54,880 nucleotides of DNA from Firmicutes bacterium UBA2058 (GTDB lineage Bacteria; Bacillota; Clostridia; Tissierellales; Sedimentibacteraceae), in contig DDAM01000015.1 in NCBI GenBank assembly GCA_002332905.1, positions 1 to 54,880 of the forward strand, read 5' to 3'. A program made the position numbers and the translations under genes. Under the pieces are notes generated by a model. That model had not been told where the DNA came from, made no database searches, and saw only the letters and a list, made by a program, of their open reading frames with translations. Shown one piece after another: positions 1 through 8,706 of this stretch; within the stretch, counting starts at the first letter, position 1, and every line of letters starts with the position of its first letter.

Positions 1-26
1 TATAAATACATCATACAAGAACATAT

Positions 27-782
27 ATGAATTTAGTTGTTATAACAGCATTAGGTGTTGGAGGTGCTACAGTTGTAGGGGCATTAATTGGATTTTGTTT
101 TAAAAATATACCTCACAAATGGAATGATGCCGTTTTGGGATTTGCAGCAGGAATAATGTTAGCAGCAGCAATACTAGGTCTAATTTTGCCATCAGTTGAA
201 GCTGTAGGCAAGAGTAGATTATGGGTAACTGCGCTTGGAATTCTTGCAGGTGCTTTCTTTTTAAATGTAGTTGATAAACTAACACCACATTTACACCATT
301 TAACAGGTGTAGGAATGGAAAAGCATGAAAACAATGCTTCTCTAAATAAAGTAATGCTATTTGTATTTGCAATTGCAATACACAATTTACCAGAGGGTTT
401 AGCTGCTGGAGTGGGCTTTGGTTCAGGTGATATAGGAAATGCAATGACTGTTGCAATAGGTATAGCTTTACAAAACATACCAGAAGGTATGATTATTATC
501 TCTCCGATGATATTAAGTGGAGTTAGTAAAAAAAGGACATTTTTAATAGCTGCATTTACTGGACTAATTGAAGTAGTAGGTACTTTTATTGGATATTTTG
601 CAGCAACCATTTCTTCAGCAGTTTTACCATTTGCTTTAGCATTTGCAGGAGGAACTATGCTATATGTAATTAGTGATGAAATGATTCCTGAAACACATAG
701 CCATGGGTATGAAAGAATGGCAACATATTCATTATTAATTGGTTTTATAGTTATGCTGTTTATAGATGTATTAATAGGATAA
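27..782 (+). CDS. ZIP-family divalent metal transporter
   Basis: This 251-residue membrane protein belongs to the ZIP (zinc/iron permease) family, which moves Zn2+ or related divalent metals into the cytoplasm. It is almost entirely hydrophobic, with about eight predicted membrane segments. The two family signatures are clear: HNLPEG in the fourth helix (about residue 117) and QNIPEG in the fifth (about residue 149), which supply the metal-binding His, Asn and Glu. A short cytoplasmic loop carries HLHH near residue 88, a possible metal-binding stretch. An in-frame stop at 3-5 supports the ATG at 27, although no strong ribosome binding site is visible at the window edge. It stands alone, with the next gene 117 bases downstream. 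The metal specificity cannot be told from the sequence. Confidence 0.9.
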   Translation: MNLVVITALGVGGATVVGALIGFCFKNIPHKWNDAVLGFAAGIMLAAAILGLILPSVEAVGKSRLWVTALGILAGAFFLNVVDKLTPHLHHLTGVGMEKHENNASLNKVMLFVFAIAIHNLPEGLAAGVGFGSGDIGNAMTVAIGIALQNIPEGMIIISPMILSGVSKKRTFLIAAFTGLIEVVGTFIGYFAATISSAVLPFALAFAGGTMLYVISDEMIPETHSHGYERMATYSLLIGFIVMLFIDVLIG

Positions 783-899
783 GGTTGAAAGATGTTCAAT
801 TGGTTCATGGGTATAAATATAAAAAAAATTAAATATAGTATGCTTTTTATGTGAAGTTATGGTATATTATTATAAAATAACAGATTGAAGGTGTGAAGC

Positions 900-2072
900 A
901 TGATAGATATACAACTTCTTGCTAATAAGTCTAATATAAAAAAATACGATTCTGGTTCAATAATAATAGACGAGAATGGTAAAGATTATGATGAAATGTT
1001 TATTTTACTTATAGGCAAGGTCAACATTATAAAAAACTATAATTTACCAAACGAGGTTACTCTCGAAACAATAACTCCTGGAAATATCTTTGGTGAAATG
1101 AATTTTTTTTGTGAAGGTCCTAGTGATATTACAGTGATTGCAATAGAAGATACTACTGTTGCATCAATTACAAAGAAAAACTATTTTAATATTGCAAAGA
1201 AAAATAATGATTTATTTATTCAATTAATGGAAATACTTAGTGAACGTGTTGTAAAAGCTCAAAATAATTTTAAGCTAATTAACTCTGAAAAAATAAGAAT
1301 ATTTAAAGAGTACAATATTGATGAAAATGCTTTTTATAAATCACTGCTTTTTCCAAAAGATCATGTTACATATTCAATAATTCGTCCTGAAGAATTTGAA
1401 AATTACATATATCCACAAACTTATACCTGCCCATATTGTAATCAAACCTTCCAAGGTTTTACACCTTTAAGCTCTAAATTAGTTTTAAAAGGTGATTTAT
1501 CATGCAATATGAGAAGAATTTATCAATCTTTTGATCCAATTTGGTATGAAGTTTTAACATGTCCACACTGTTATTTCAGTGCATTAGAAAGTAGCTTAAA
1601 TTCAGAAGAAAAATTAAAAAAGGAATTAATTGCAGACCAGCTTGATTTAATTAAATTGGAATTAAATCTTAATCTGGAAGAACCTAGAGATATTGAACAG
1701 GTATTTGCATCTCATTATCTTGCATTGATTTGTTCAAATGGATATGAAAAGAAAAAGCAAATAGATGCAAAACTATGGCTGTCTATGTCTTGGCTGTATA
1801 GCGATGTTAATGATGTTGAAATGGAGAGGTTTGCTGTAGAAAAGGCGTTAGAATATACAGACATTTATTACAGTGAATGTGATCTTTCACCAGAAGCTAA
1901 ACAAGTAGCCTTAATGATTTTAGGTACATTAGCGAGAAAACTAGGCAGTTACAATGATTCTATACTATATTTAAGCAAGGCAATAACAGTCCCTACTGGT
2001 AAATCCGTATATAAAAGATTAATTGAATTAGAAATCGATGAAATTAGAGAAGAAAAGAATAAATATAAATAG
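900..2072 (+). CDS. cyclic-nucleotide-binding domain / DUF2225 / TPR-like fusion protein
   Basis: A 390-residue cytoplasmic protein in three parts. Residues 1-125 are a CRP-type cyclic-nucleotide-binding fold, with the phosphate-binding-cassette-like stretch GNIFGEMNFF. Residues 150-240 are a DUF2225 domain with two zinc-knuckle pairs, CPYC and CPHC. The C-terminal third is helical and TPR-like. There is no helix-turn-helix, so it is unlikely to be a CRP-type DNA-binding regulator; a sensor or scaffold is more plausible. DUF2225 proteins are common in Clostridia and have no established function. The start is supported by AAGGTG eight bases upstream. A VanW relic begins two bases after its stop. 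Domain calls are firm; the function is unknown. Confidence 0.8.
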   Translation: MIDIQLLANKSNIKKYDSGSIIIDENGKDYDEMFILLIGKVNIIKNYNLPNEVTLETITPGNIFGEMNFFCEGPSDITVIAIEDTTVASITKKNYFNIAKKNNDLFIQLMEILSERVVKAQNNFKLINSEKIRIFKEYNIDENAFYKSLLFPKDHVTYSIIRPEEFENYIYPQTYTCPYCNQTFQGFTPLSSKLVLKGDLSCNMRRIYQSFDPIWYEVLTCPHCYFSALESSLNSEEKLKKELIADQLDLIKLELNLNLEEPRDIEQVFASHYLALICSNGYEKKKQIDAKLWLSMSWLYSDVNDVEMERFAVEKALEYTDIYYSECDLSPEAKQVALMILGTLARKLGSYNDSILYLSKAITVPTGKSVYKRLIELEIDEIREEKNKYK

Positions 2073-2073
2073 T

Positions 2074-2552
2074 ATGAAACCAATAAAAAGAAGTAGTTTA
2101 AGAATTTTTATAGGCAAATCATATTATACTTTTAAACGATACCTTTACCCTATTTATATTTTACTCATAAAACACCATTATTAAGACAACTTAAAAATTG
2201 CAATTTCACGACTAAATAAATACTAATAAATCCAAAAGAAACATTTTCATATTGGAGACTTTTAGGTAAGCCAACCTATAAAAAAGGCTATACGGATGGG
2301 ATGATTTTGTATTGTGGCAGAGTTGGTACTGGAGTAGGAGGAGGACTATGTCAGCTTTCAAATTTAATTTACTGGATGACTATACATACACCTCTTACTA
2401 TTGTTGAGCGTTATAAACATAGCTATGATGTTTTTCCAGATTCAAATAGAACTCAGCCTTTTAGCAGTGTAGCGACTTGTGTCAATAATAACAGAAGAAT
2501 TTATAACGGAAAACCATGTCATTATGATGTATCAACTATTTATAGAAACTAG
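2074..2552 (+). pseudogene. Degraded VanW-family gene
   Basis: Pieces of a VanW-like protein are spread over two frames. The N-terminal piece starts at ATG 2074 (MKPIKRSSLRIFIGKSYYTF) and runs to about KRYL. A second piece in another frame, near 2142-2200, reads HKTPLLRQLKN, and an in-frame TAA follows at 2217. The conserved core, NPKETFSYWRLLGKP then GVGGGLCQLSNLIYWM and HSYDVFPDSNRTQPF, is intact from 2229 to about 2480. The C-terminus then diverges and stops early. A whole VanW of this type is about 240-280 residues; only about 160 codons remain. VanW occurs in some vancomycin-resistance clusters, but its role is unknown and most chromosomal copies are unlinked to resistance. At least one deletion with frameshift plus a nonsense codon make this a relic. 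Confidence 0.8.
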
Positions 2553-2570
2553 TAGCGAATAAAACTAAAG

Positions 2571-2598
2571 AAAGCTCAGTTTTAAATCTGAGCTTTTT
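2571..2598. terminator. Bidirectional intrinsic terminator
   Basis: A 9-base-pair stem, AAAGCTCAG pairing with CTGAGCTTT, is followed by a T run on the plus strand and flanked by A-rich sequence on the other side. It sits between the VanW relic and the convergent AraC-type gene, so it can serve both. Confidence 0.75.
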
Positions 2599-2604
2599 AA
2601 TAAT

Positions 2605-3510
2605 TTAGTTAGCTTTTTCAACAGGTCTAGCTTCTATATATCCTCTATATCCCATAGGAGCAAGCTGAAATCTTGGTGCAGTATCTGGAGCCCAATTATA
2701 TCCATAAATAGTTGGATCAAATTTATCAATATGATTCCATACTTCGTCAATAGCATCCATAAATTTTTCATCATCATAAGGTTCTCCTTGGAAAACCATC
2801 ATTTTACAAGGTGGAAGTTCAATTATCTCAAATCCATCTGGAACTATATTTGAGTAGTTAAGTGGTACTTCAACACCTTGAACATATTCTGATGTTCCTT
2901 TTCTTATAAGATGCTTAGGCATCCACATTCCAATTGGTTCATATAATGCTTCTTTTACACTTGTAAGGATAGACCAAATATCACAGCCAACTTCTTCACA
3001 ATACTCAAAATAGTGAGTAGCCTTGATTCCTCTTTTTAGTAAAACTTTTCTGGCAGGGCGTTCTATAATTTGCACAAATACAGATTTTGTTTTTTGATTA
3101 TTATTCATATCATTATCTCCTTTTTTTAGTGATTGGTAAGTGTTAAATACTTTATAAGGTATAAACAAATTTATAGGTGGAGTATTTTTGATGTATTTTC
3201 TAGGTGTCATACCAAATTCTTTTGAAAACGCTCTAGTAAATCCTTCATGTGAATCGAATACAAAATCAAGTGCCACATCAAGTATTTTTTCGTCTTTATC
3301 ACGCAGTATTAGTGCAGCTTTACTTAACCTTAAAGATCTAATATAATCAAAAGGAGTTTTTCCTGTAACCTCCTTAAATAATCTAGCAGCATGCCATGGC
3401 GAGTATCCTGCTGCATTAGACAGTTGCTTAAGTGTAATGCTATTGCACAAATTTATTTCAATATAATCCTGCATATTTTGTACTGCCTTTATTGCTTCTA
3501 CCTCATTCAT
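2605..3510 (-). CDS. AraC-family regulator with GyrI-like effector domain
   Basis: A 301-residue transcription regulator. Residues 1-105 are the two helix-turn-helix motifs of the AraC/XylS DNA-binding domain, with AAGYSPWHAARLFKEVTG and the typical ending EFGMTPRKYIK. After a linker, residues 145-300 form a GyrI-like small-molecule-binding domain (QIIERPARKVLLKRG, then ELPPCKMMVFQGEPYDDEKF). The arrangement resembles Rob/BmrR-type multidrug sensors, so a hydrophobic or cationic drug ligand is plausible but not shown. The start has a good site, AAGGAAGTG, eight bases upstream. It ends next to a shared terminator. No obvious efflux or target gene adjoins it, so its regulon is unknown. Confidence 0.85.
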   Translation of the reverse strand: MNEVEAIKAVQNMQDYIEINLCNSITLKQLSNAAGYSPWHAARLFKEVTGKTPFDYIRSLRLSKAALILRDKDEKILDVALDFVFDSHEGFTRAFSKEFGMTPRKYIKNTPPINLFIPYKVFNTYQSLKKGDNDMNNNQKTKSVFVQIIERPARKVLLKRGIKATHYFEYCEEVGCDIWSILTSVKEALYEPIGMWMPKHLIRKGTSEYVQGVEVPLNYSNIVPDGFEIIELPPCKMMVFQGEPYDDEKFMDAIDEVWNHIDKFDPTIYGYNWAPDTAPRFQLAPMGYRGYIEARPVEKAN

Positions 3511-3708
3511 TTTATCACTTCCTTATATGAACAGTTTATCCAAAACATAATATAATTTCTTGACTTATATTGCTAAATTATATTAATAATTTTAAAGCAT
3601 ATTATCTAACAATACAATTATTATTTATAATTGTATTTTCATCTATATATTAATAACAATAATTTGATTACAACATATAGAGCGAATATGTAAAAATTAA
3701 TGATTAAA

Positions 3709-3757
3709 AAAATAAACCCCTAGAGCTATTATAAAGCCCTAAGGGTTTATTTTATTC
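3709..3757 (-). terminator. Intrinsic terminator of the 3752-4171 gene
   Basis: The imperfect inverted repeat AATAAACCC...GGGTTTATT, with TAG-rich inner pairing, spans the stop codon of the minus-strand GNAT gene. It is followed in the minus direction by TTTTTTT. Confidence 0.7.
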
Positions 3758-4171
3758 AAAATTATAATTTATAAATGAAACATGATCATATTTTTCAACG
3801 GGTAAAAAACCACAGCTTTTATAAAAGGCTAGCGTGTTAGGTTGATTTTCAGTTAGCAATACCTTTTGCCTAACATTTTTATATTCATTCATTAATTCAT
3901 TTATTAAAAGTTTCCCAATTCCTTTTCTATGAAAGCTTTCTTTAACTATTATGTCTTGTATGTATATAATTGTACATCCATCGCCAACAGCGCGAAGAAT
4001 GCCTACTAATTCATTATCTTTCCAAGCAGTTATAACTGATAAAGAACTATAATAAGCCTTTAATAAATTATCTAAATCATTAGTATAGTTAGTCCATCCA
4101 GCATCATTGTATATAATATAAAGTTCCTTAATATCAGGAATTTCATTATTTTTTAATATAATATTATTCAT
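3752..4171 (-). CDS. GNAT-family N-acetyltransferase
   Basis: A 139-residue single-domain acetyltransferase of the GNAT fold, which transfers acetyl from acetyl-CoA to an amine. Motif A, the CoA pyrophosphate-binding loop, is FHRKGIGKLL near residue 81, preceded by the beta-4 strand IYIQDIIVKE. Motif B-like LTENQPNTLAFYKSCGF lies at 106-122. AAGGAG stands eight bases before the ATG. The gene is monocistronic, with its own terminator. The substrate cannot be told; the N-terminus (YNDAGWTNY) resembles small GNATs often annotated only by fold. Confidence 0.85.
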   Translation of the reverse strand: MNNIILKNNEIPDIKELYIIYNDAGWTNYTNDLDNLLKAYYSSLSVITAWKDNELVGILRAVGDGCTIIYIQDIIVKESFHRKGIGKLLINELMNEYKNVRQKVLLTENQPNTLAFYKSCGFLPVEKYDHVSFINYNFE

Positions 4172-4399
4172 TTATTTTCTCCTTTAATATTTATTTTAAT
4201 TTTAATTAATATTAAAGAATTATTCTTAGTTTAACCATAGATTCCTCCATTTAATTATTTGCATAACTATATATAAATAATTATAACATATTTAAATTAC
4301 AAATAAAATATCTATTAGTTTATTTTTAATAATATTGTAATAGTTAATAGTTTTATGTTAAAATATAAATTAACATAAAAATAATGTAGGAGCAAATAA

Positions 4400-5059
4400 A
4401 TGAGAGTATATGATAAAGTAGAGTATAAAAAGTACATAGAAAACTTGTCTGATGAGTATAAGGATTGTTATAACAAAATTGAGGGGTATATAAAGGTTTG
4501 TTTTAGCGGAAGTAATGAATCAGAAGAAAAATGTATTTATCAAATATTAGGCGAAATAATGTCAGCTCAAAGCACATATAAACCTATATCGATGGTTATA
4601 GGAAAAAACATAAAAGAGTATTGTGATAAATATATAAAATTAAATCAAGCACCTAATGCAAGACTTATAGAGGTGATACACACCTCGGCTATTTATGCAA
4701 CCCTAATATTAACATTAATGTTTGTAAAAAGTATAAGGCTATATCCAGGTGATTTTGTAAATAATTTTAGCTTTGGAGTATTAGAAGTGGTAGCCTTAAC
4801 GTATGCATTATTATGGAGTATTGTAAGACTTAATATAGTAAAAGTTGCTGCTAAAAATAATAAATTAGTTAAAAATCTAGATATATATCTGAACCTAATA
4901 TTTATATTATTATTATTTCCGTTTATAAATGTAAGTAGTAAACTAACAAACTTTGAAATAGAAATACCATTAATATTATTTATTACATTTGTAGCTATTG
5001 TAATTTTAACATTTGTATATATTTATAAACAAAGAAAAGTTGAAAAAGCAACTGAATAA
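4400..5059 (+). CDS. Membrane protein with DUF1048/DUF1129-like N-terminal domain
   Basis: A 219-residue protein. About 85 N-terminal cytoplasmic residues are helical (EYKDCYNKIEGYIKV, then MSAQSTYKPISMVIGKNIKE) and resemble the small helical domain found in DUF1048 or DUF1129 proteins. Four hydrophobic segments follow, at about 93-112, 125-145, 160-178 and 188-208, with a short basic tail. Proteins of this layout are often encoded beside PadR regulators, but none is adjacent here. The start has GTAGGAG upstream. A strong terminator follows at once, so the gene is a single unit. The family match is by eye and the function is unknown. Confidence 0.65.
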   Translation: MRVYDKVEYKKYIENLSDEYKDCYNKIEGYIKVCFSGSNESEEKCIYQILGEIMSAQSTYKPISMVIGKNIKEYCDKYIKLNQAPNARLIEVIHTSAIYATLILTLMFVKSIRLYPGDFVNNFSFGVLEVVALTYALLWSIVRLNIVKVAAKNNKLVKNLDIYLNLIFILLLFPFINVSSKLTNFEIEIPLILFITFVAIVILTFVYIYKQRKVEKATE

Positions 5060-5067
5060 AGTGTGTG

Positions 5068-5092
5068 ACCTACAGTGTACTGTAGGTTTTTT
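5068..5092 (+). terminator. Intrinsic terminator
   Basis: ACCTACAGT and ACTGTAGGT form a perfect 9-base-pair palindrome followed by six T, nine bases after the stop of the preceding membrane protein gene. Confidence 0.9.
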
Positions 5093-5209
5093 AATCATAA
5101 CTATTTAAACTGCATAATAAGCCATACTTTTTAGTTTTTTATTGTTTATATCATAATATTTTGATATAATTGTTGTTAAATATTTACATATTTAAGAAAG
5201 GATATTTAT

Positions 5210-5330
5210 ATGAGTAAAGTTGTCTTGAGTGCTTTTGTTAAATGAGGTAAAAGAGTATTGTGGAAAAAACAATATGACTGCTTATTTAATTGAATTCAGC
5301 AATTATGGTAAAGCATCAATTTTCTTTTAA
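5210..5330 (+). pseudogene. Small frameshifted ORF
   Basis: An ATG at 5210 behind AAGAAAGGAT opens MSKVVLSAFVK and stops at TGA 5243. The overlapping frame from 5241 continues smoothly as NEVKEYCGKNNMTAYLIEF and ends at TAA 5328. Removing one A in the AAA at 5240-5242 would join both into a protein of about 39 residues. I do not recognise it. It may be a relic or a sequencing error. Confidence 0.35.
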
Positions 5331-5367
5331 GTTATAAATAATATATATTGAAAGTGAGGAATAGAGG

Positions 5368-5547
5368 ATGGCAATTTTTAAGTTTTATCAAATTTTTTGT
5401 TGTATAAAAGAGGAACTAGGAGAACAAAAAGCTAAGGAATTGTTTTATGAGTATGAAACACTTCCAGATAAAATGTCAGCTGAAGATCAAGCAAAACTTG
5501 CTAGCAAAATTATGGATAGACTTGATAGTTTACTAGATGTTGAATGA
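5368..5547 (+). CDS. Small hypothetical protein (59 residues)
   Basis: An ATG at 5368 follows GTGAGGAATAGAGG, a plausible ribosome binding site. It opens a 59-codon frame beginning MAIFKFYQIFCCIKEELGEQ and ending in an acidic amphipathic helix (LASKIMDRLDSLLDVE). The composition is protein-like and mostly helical, with no membrane segment or signal peptide. It lies between the frameshifted ORF at 5210 and the APH-like kinase, whose start is 58 bases downstream, so co-transcription with the kinase is possible. I do not recognise the family. Confidence 0.55.
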   Translation: MAIFKFYQIFCCIKEELGEQKAKELFYEYETLPDKMSAEDQAKLASKIMDRLDSLLDVE

Positions 5548-5605
5548 TTGTATCTTCAGAATATCTAACTATAAATAATTAATTGTTACTTATTAGGAGG
5601 TTATC

Positions 5606-6385
5606 ATGGAAGAAATATTTACAAAATTACCTAATAATATAAGGAAGCATATTGAAAATATTTCATATAATATTAATGATATAGGATGTTCAAATTCTAA
5701 TATATTATGCTTTGATAATAATATGATACTTAAGATAGAATCTTCATGTCATTCATCTGAAATGGAGTATACAATGATGAAATGGCTTCAAAGTAAGTTA
5801 CCTGTTCCAAAGATAATAGAGTTTTGTAATTCTAATGGATATAGTTATCTACTTATGTCCAAGATTGATGGGTTTATGTCATGTGACGAATATTATTTGA
5901 ATAATCCTAATGAATTAGTACATTTACTAGCTGAAGGATTAAAAATGTTATGGAATATTAATATTGATGGATGCCCCCATGTAAATGATGTGGAAAATAA
6001 GCTTAAATTAGCTAGAATAAGAATAGATAACAATTTAATTGATATTGATGATTGCGAGCCAGAAACTTTTTCAAAAAATGGCTTTAATGACGTAGAGGAA
6101 CTTTATAAATTCTTAGTTGAAAATAAGCCTAATCAGGAGTTAGTATTTTCTCATGGTGATTATTGCTTACCAAATATTTTTTTTAATAATCATAATGTAA
6201 GCGGATTTATTGATTTAAGTAACTGTGGTATTGCAGATAAGTGGCAGGATATAGCTTTGTGTGTTAGATCTTTAAAACATAATTTAGGTAATGAAAATTA
6301 TATAGATTTGTTGTTTGAAGAATTAGATATAAAAAGAGATAACGATAAGATAAAATATTACATATTATTAGATGAATTGTTTTAA
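5606..6385 (+). CDS. APH(3')-family aminoglycoside phosphotransferase-like protein
   Basis: At 259 residues this is close to the usual 264 of APH(3') enzymes, which transfer phosphate from a nucleotide to the 3'-hydroxyl of aminoglycosides. The kinase-like landmarks are present: a nucleotide-binding Lys43 (MILKIE), Glu54, the catalytic loop FSHGDYCLPN with Asp185, the metal-binding VSGFIDLSNCGIADKW with Asp203, and the typical end KIKYYILLDELF. Other runs (KLPVPKI, YLLMSKIDG) also match the family. It differs from the clinical enzymes in many places, so this is probably a chromosomal relative; resistance is an inference. AGGAGG lies eight bases before the ATG. A GNAT gene starts 21 bases after its stop, so the two may be co-transcribed. 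Confidence 0.85.
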   Translation: MEEIFTKLPNNIRKHIENISYNINDIGCSNSNILCFDNNMILKIESSCHSSEMEYTMMKWLQSKLPVPKIIEFCNSNGYSYLLMSKIDGFMSCDEYYLNNPNELVHLLAEGLKMLWNINIDGCPHVNDVENKLKLARIRIDNNLIDIDDCEPETFSKNGFNDVEELYKFLVENKPNQELVFSHGDYCLPNIFFNNHNVSGFIDLSNCGIADKWQDIALCVRSLKHNLGNENYIDLLFEELDIKRDNDKIKYYILLDELF

Positions 6386-6406
6386 AAAATTTAACGAGGT
6401 TATAAA

Positions 6407-6973
6407 ATGATAAAATTAGAAACTAAAAGATTAATTATACGAGATCCTAGAATTGACGATCTAGAATCGCATCATAAATTGTTATCCAATGATAAAGTAA
6501 TGTATTACTTACAGGATATAAAAACTAATTCCTTGGAAGAATCAGAGGAAAATTTGTTATCTTCCATTAGAGATAGCGAGTCAGAGCAACGAAAGTTTTA
6601 CTTTTTTAAAACCATTGAAAAAAATAACTTAAACCATATTGGAGATATTGGATATACGGTGACTGATTCTACACCCATTGGAAAATTTGTTCATTTAGGA
6701 TATTTTACTTATGATAAATTTTGGGGAAATGGTTATGTTACTGAAGCAATGAAAGAGGTTATTAGATTCGCCTTTGAAGAAAATAATGTTTACCGAATAA
6801 CTACAGGGTGCCTTTTGGAAAATATAGGTTCAGAAAGAGTTATGCAAAAATGTGGCTTTACTAAAGAAGCTGAACACATAGATTATGAATGGCACGACGG
6901 AAAGGCTAAAACAAGAGTAGAATATAGACTATTAAAAAGTGAATGGGAAAAATTAATTTGTGAGGTTAAGTAA
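6407..6973 (+). CDS. GNAT acetyltransferase, RimJ/RimL type
   Basis: A 188-residue acetyltransferase of the ribosomal-protein-serine/alanine type. The opening LETKRLIIRDPRIDDL is the standard start of this group. The CoA-binding region is DKFWGNGYVTEAMKEVIRFA at about 103-122, and the C-terminal signature is NIGSERVMQKCGF. Relatives acetylate protein N-termini or small molecules, including some antibiotics. It lies directly behind the APH(3')-like gene with a 21-base gap and a weak site (ACGAGGT), which suggests one transcript, though this does not prove a shared role. Confidence 0.85.
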   Translation: MIKLETKRLIIRDPRIDDLESHHKLLSNDKVMYYLQDIKTNSLEESEENLLSSIRDSESEQRKFYFFKTIEKNNLNHIGDIGYTVTDSTPIGKFVHLGYFTYDKFWGNGYVTEAMKEVIRFAFEENNVYRITTGCLLENIGSERVMQKCGFTKEAEHIDYEWHDGKAKTRVEYRLLKSEWEKLICEVK

Positions 6974-7012
6974 TTTTTTAATATAAATTGAAAGGGGACA
7001 TACGCATAAATT

Positions 7013-7716
7013 ATGAATATAATTAAAATTGCCTTAGGTTATTTGGAGAAAAATAAGCTTTTACACATTGATATGATTGAGCCAAAAGAAGAAATACATG
7101 TGATATATTGTATGCTAATAGTGATGGAGTACTTATACATGAAAAAAATAGCAATTCTTATATGCTAACAACTGAAAGTGTGGATTTAGCTAAAAAATTA
7201 ATAGAGAATCTTCCTAAAAAGGACTTGTTTGTTATTCATCAAAATGAGATGTTTGACTTAGTCAAAGATAGGTTTGGCTATAAAAATTATTTTGAGTGCA
7301 AGCAAACAGCATATTTAAAGAACACTCCTCCAAAGTTAGATTATGAGATTGAAATAAGACTACTAGAAGATAAGAATAAAGATTTAGTTAAAGAAAATTA
7401 TAAATCTATGGATGAAGGATTTGATTATACCTCATTTCTTATTGACGAAAAGTGTATGTGGGGTGCTTTTGACAAAGATACTTTAATGGGTTTTATAGGA
7501 GTACATAGTGAGGGTAGTATGGGACTTTTAGAAGTACTACCTGAACATAGAAATAAGGGTGTGGCTCAGGCACTTCAAAACTACTTAATTGATTATATGC
7601 TAAAAAAAGAGTGGATACCATTTGGACAAGTATTTATTGAAAATGATAAATCTTTAAATTTGCAAAATAAATTAGGGCTAGAAATTTCAAAAGAAAGTAT
7701 TTTTTGGTTATATTAA
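7013..7716 (+). pseudogene. GNAT acetyltransferase with a one-base frameshift
   Basis: The natural start is ATG 7013, eight bases after AAAGGGG, reading MNIIKIALGYLEKNKLLHID and on to IEPK. The continuation RRNTCDILYANSDGVLIHEK is in the next frame. Adding one A to the A run at 7084-7087 (four A to five) restores a single frame of 234 residues, the usual length of this family as I remember it. The rest is intact, with the GNAT core MGLLEVLPEHRNKGVAQAL and ending LQNKLGLEISKE. A product from the in-frame TTG at 7108 (202 residues) would lack the N-terminal strand-helix unit. The frameshift may be a true mutation, a slippage-prone run or a sequencing error. Confidence 0.7.
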
Positions 7717-7779
7717 TTTATAAGTATTGGAGATAACTATAATTAGTAATTTTTCTAGAATAAAATTAAAGGAGTCATT

Positions 7780-8703
7780 ATGGCATTGAAAGTTATAATA
7801 ACTTTAGTAGCATTATTTATAGTATTTTTAATATTAGCATCATTAAAATTGTTTAGATCTTTTTTTGTTAACGAGAGAATTAAAAAGGATTATAGTAAAA
7901 CACCAGAAGCGATAAGAGAAAGAACAAATGCTTATCTAATCGGAAAAAATAAATTTTTGAACTTACCTTATGAGGAAGTTTATACAAAAAGTGGTAAATA
8001 CAATTTAGTAGGTTATTATCTTTCTAATAACAGCGAAAAAACGGCAATATTACTACATGGCTGGAAGGGTAATGCAGAGGAAAGAATGGCAGATGCCTTT
8101 AGATATATAGAGAATGGATATAACGTATTTTTGCCTGATTTAAGAGGTCATGGTAAAAGCGATGGTAAATATATAGGCATGGGATGTGCTGAACGTAAGG
8201 ATATATTTAGGTGGATAGATTATTTAAGAGATAAATATGGAAATGATAAAGATTTTATATTAGATGGCATATCAATGGGTGGAGCCACTGTTTTAGCATT
8301 AAGCGGAGACGTAGAAGCTACTAAATATGTTAAAGCAATAATTAGTGATTGTGCTTTTTCATCAGTACAAGATTTGATACCTAATTTTATTGATAAAATT
8401 CCTAAAATTTTTAGCACTTTCCTAACGAAAATGGTTGAAATGTGGTGTACATTACTATGTGGATTTTCTTTTAATAATTGTTCACCCATATCACAAATTA
8501 AAAAATCTAAAACACCTATTTTTATAATCCATGGTACTGAGGATAGATTCGTACCTTTTGAAATGGGTAAAAAACTTTATAATGTTTGTTCAAGCGAAAA
8601 GGAATATTGAGCGGTTGAAGGTGCAAAACATATAATGTCATCTTGGGTTGCAAAAGATAAATATAGTCAAAAGATAAAAGAGTTTTTAGATAAATATATT
8701 TAG
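7780..8703 (+). pseudogene. Alpha/beta hydrolase interrupted by an in-frame TGA
   Basis: The frame encodes a membrane-anchored serine hydrolase: an N-terminal membrane helix (about 4-24), the oxyanion region LLHGWKGNAEE, PDLRGHGKSDG, the nucleophile elbow GISMGGA (Ser at about 165) and the acid region IIHGTEDRFVPF. A TGA at 8608-8610 stops translation at residue 276. The same frame continues as AVEGAKHIMSSWVAKDKYS to a TAG at 8701-8703, and this tail holds the catalytic His (GAKH). The original codon was probably TGG. TGA is a normal stop in neighbouring genes, so reassignment is unlikely. The truncated protein would lack the catalytic His. An upstream site, AAAGGAG, is present. Confidence 0.8.
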
Positions 8704-8706
8704 TTT

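Noticed and set aside
113..808. Long minus-strand open frame opposite the ZIP gene
   Set aside because: It is a shadow frame; the plus-strand ORF has the ZIP signatures and matching codon use, whereas the opposite frame has low-quality composition and no ribosome binding site.
2074..2552. Active vancomycin-resistance cluster (VanW with VanZ)
   Set aside because: VanW is broken, the VanZ-like gene is 19 kb away, and no vanH, vanA or vanX homologue is in the window.
8608..8610. TGA read as selenocysteine or as Trp by altered code
   Set aside because: TGA ends several intact neighbouring genes (for example mutS), the site is not catalytic, and no SECIS-like hairpin follows. A nonsense mutation is simpler.
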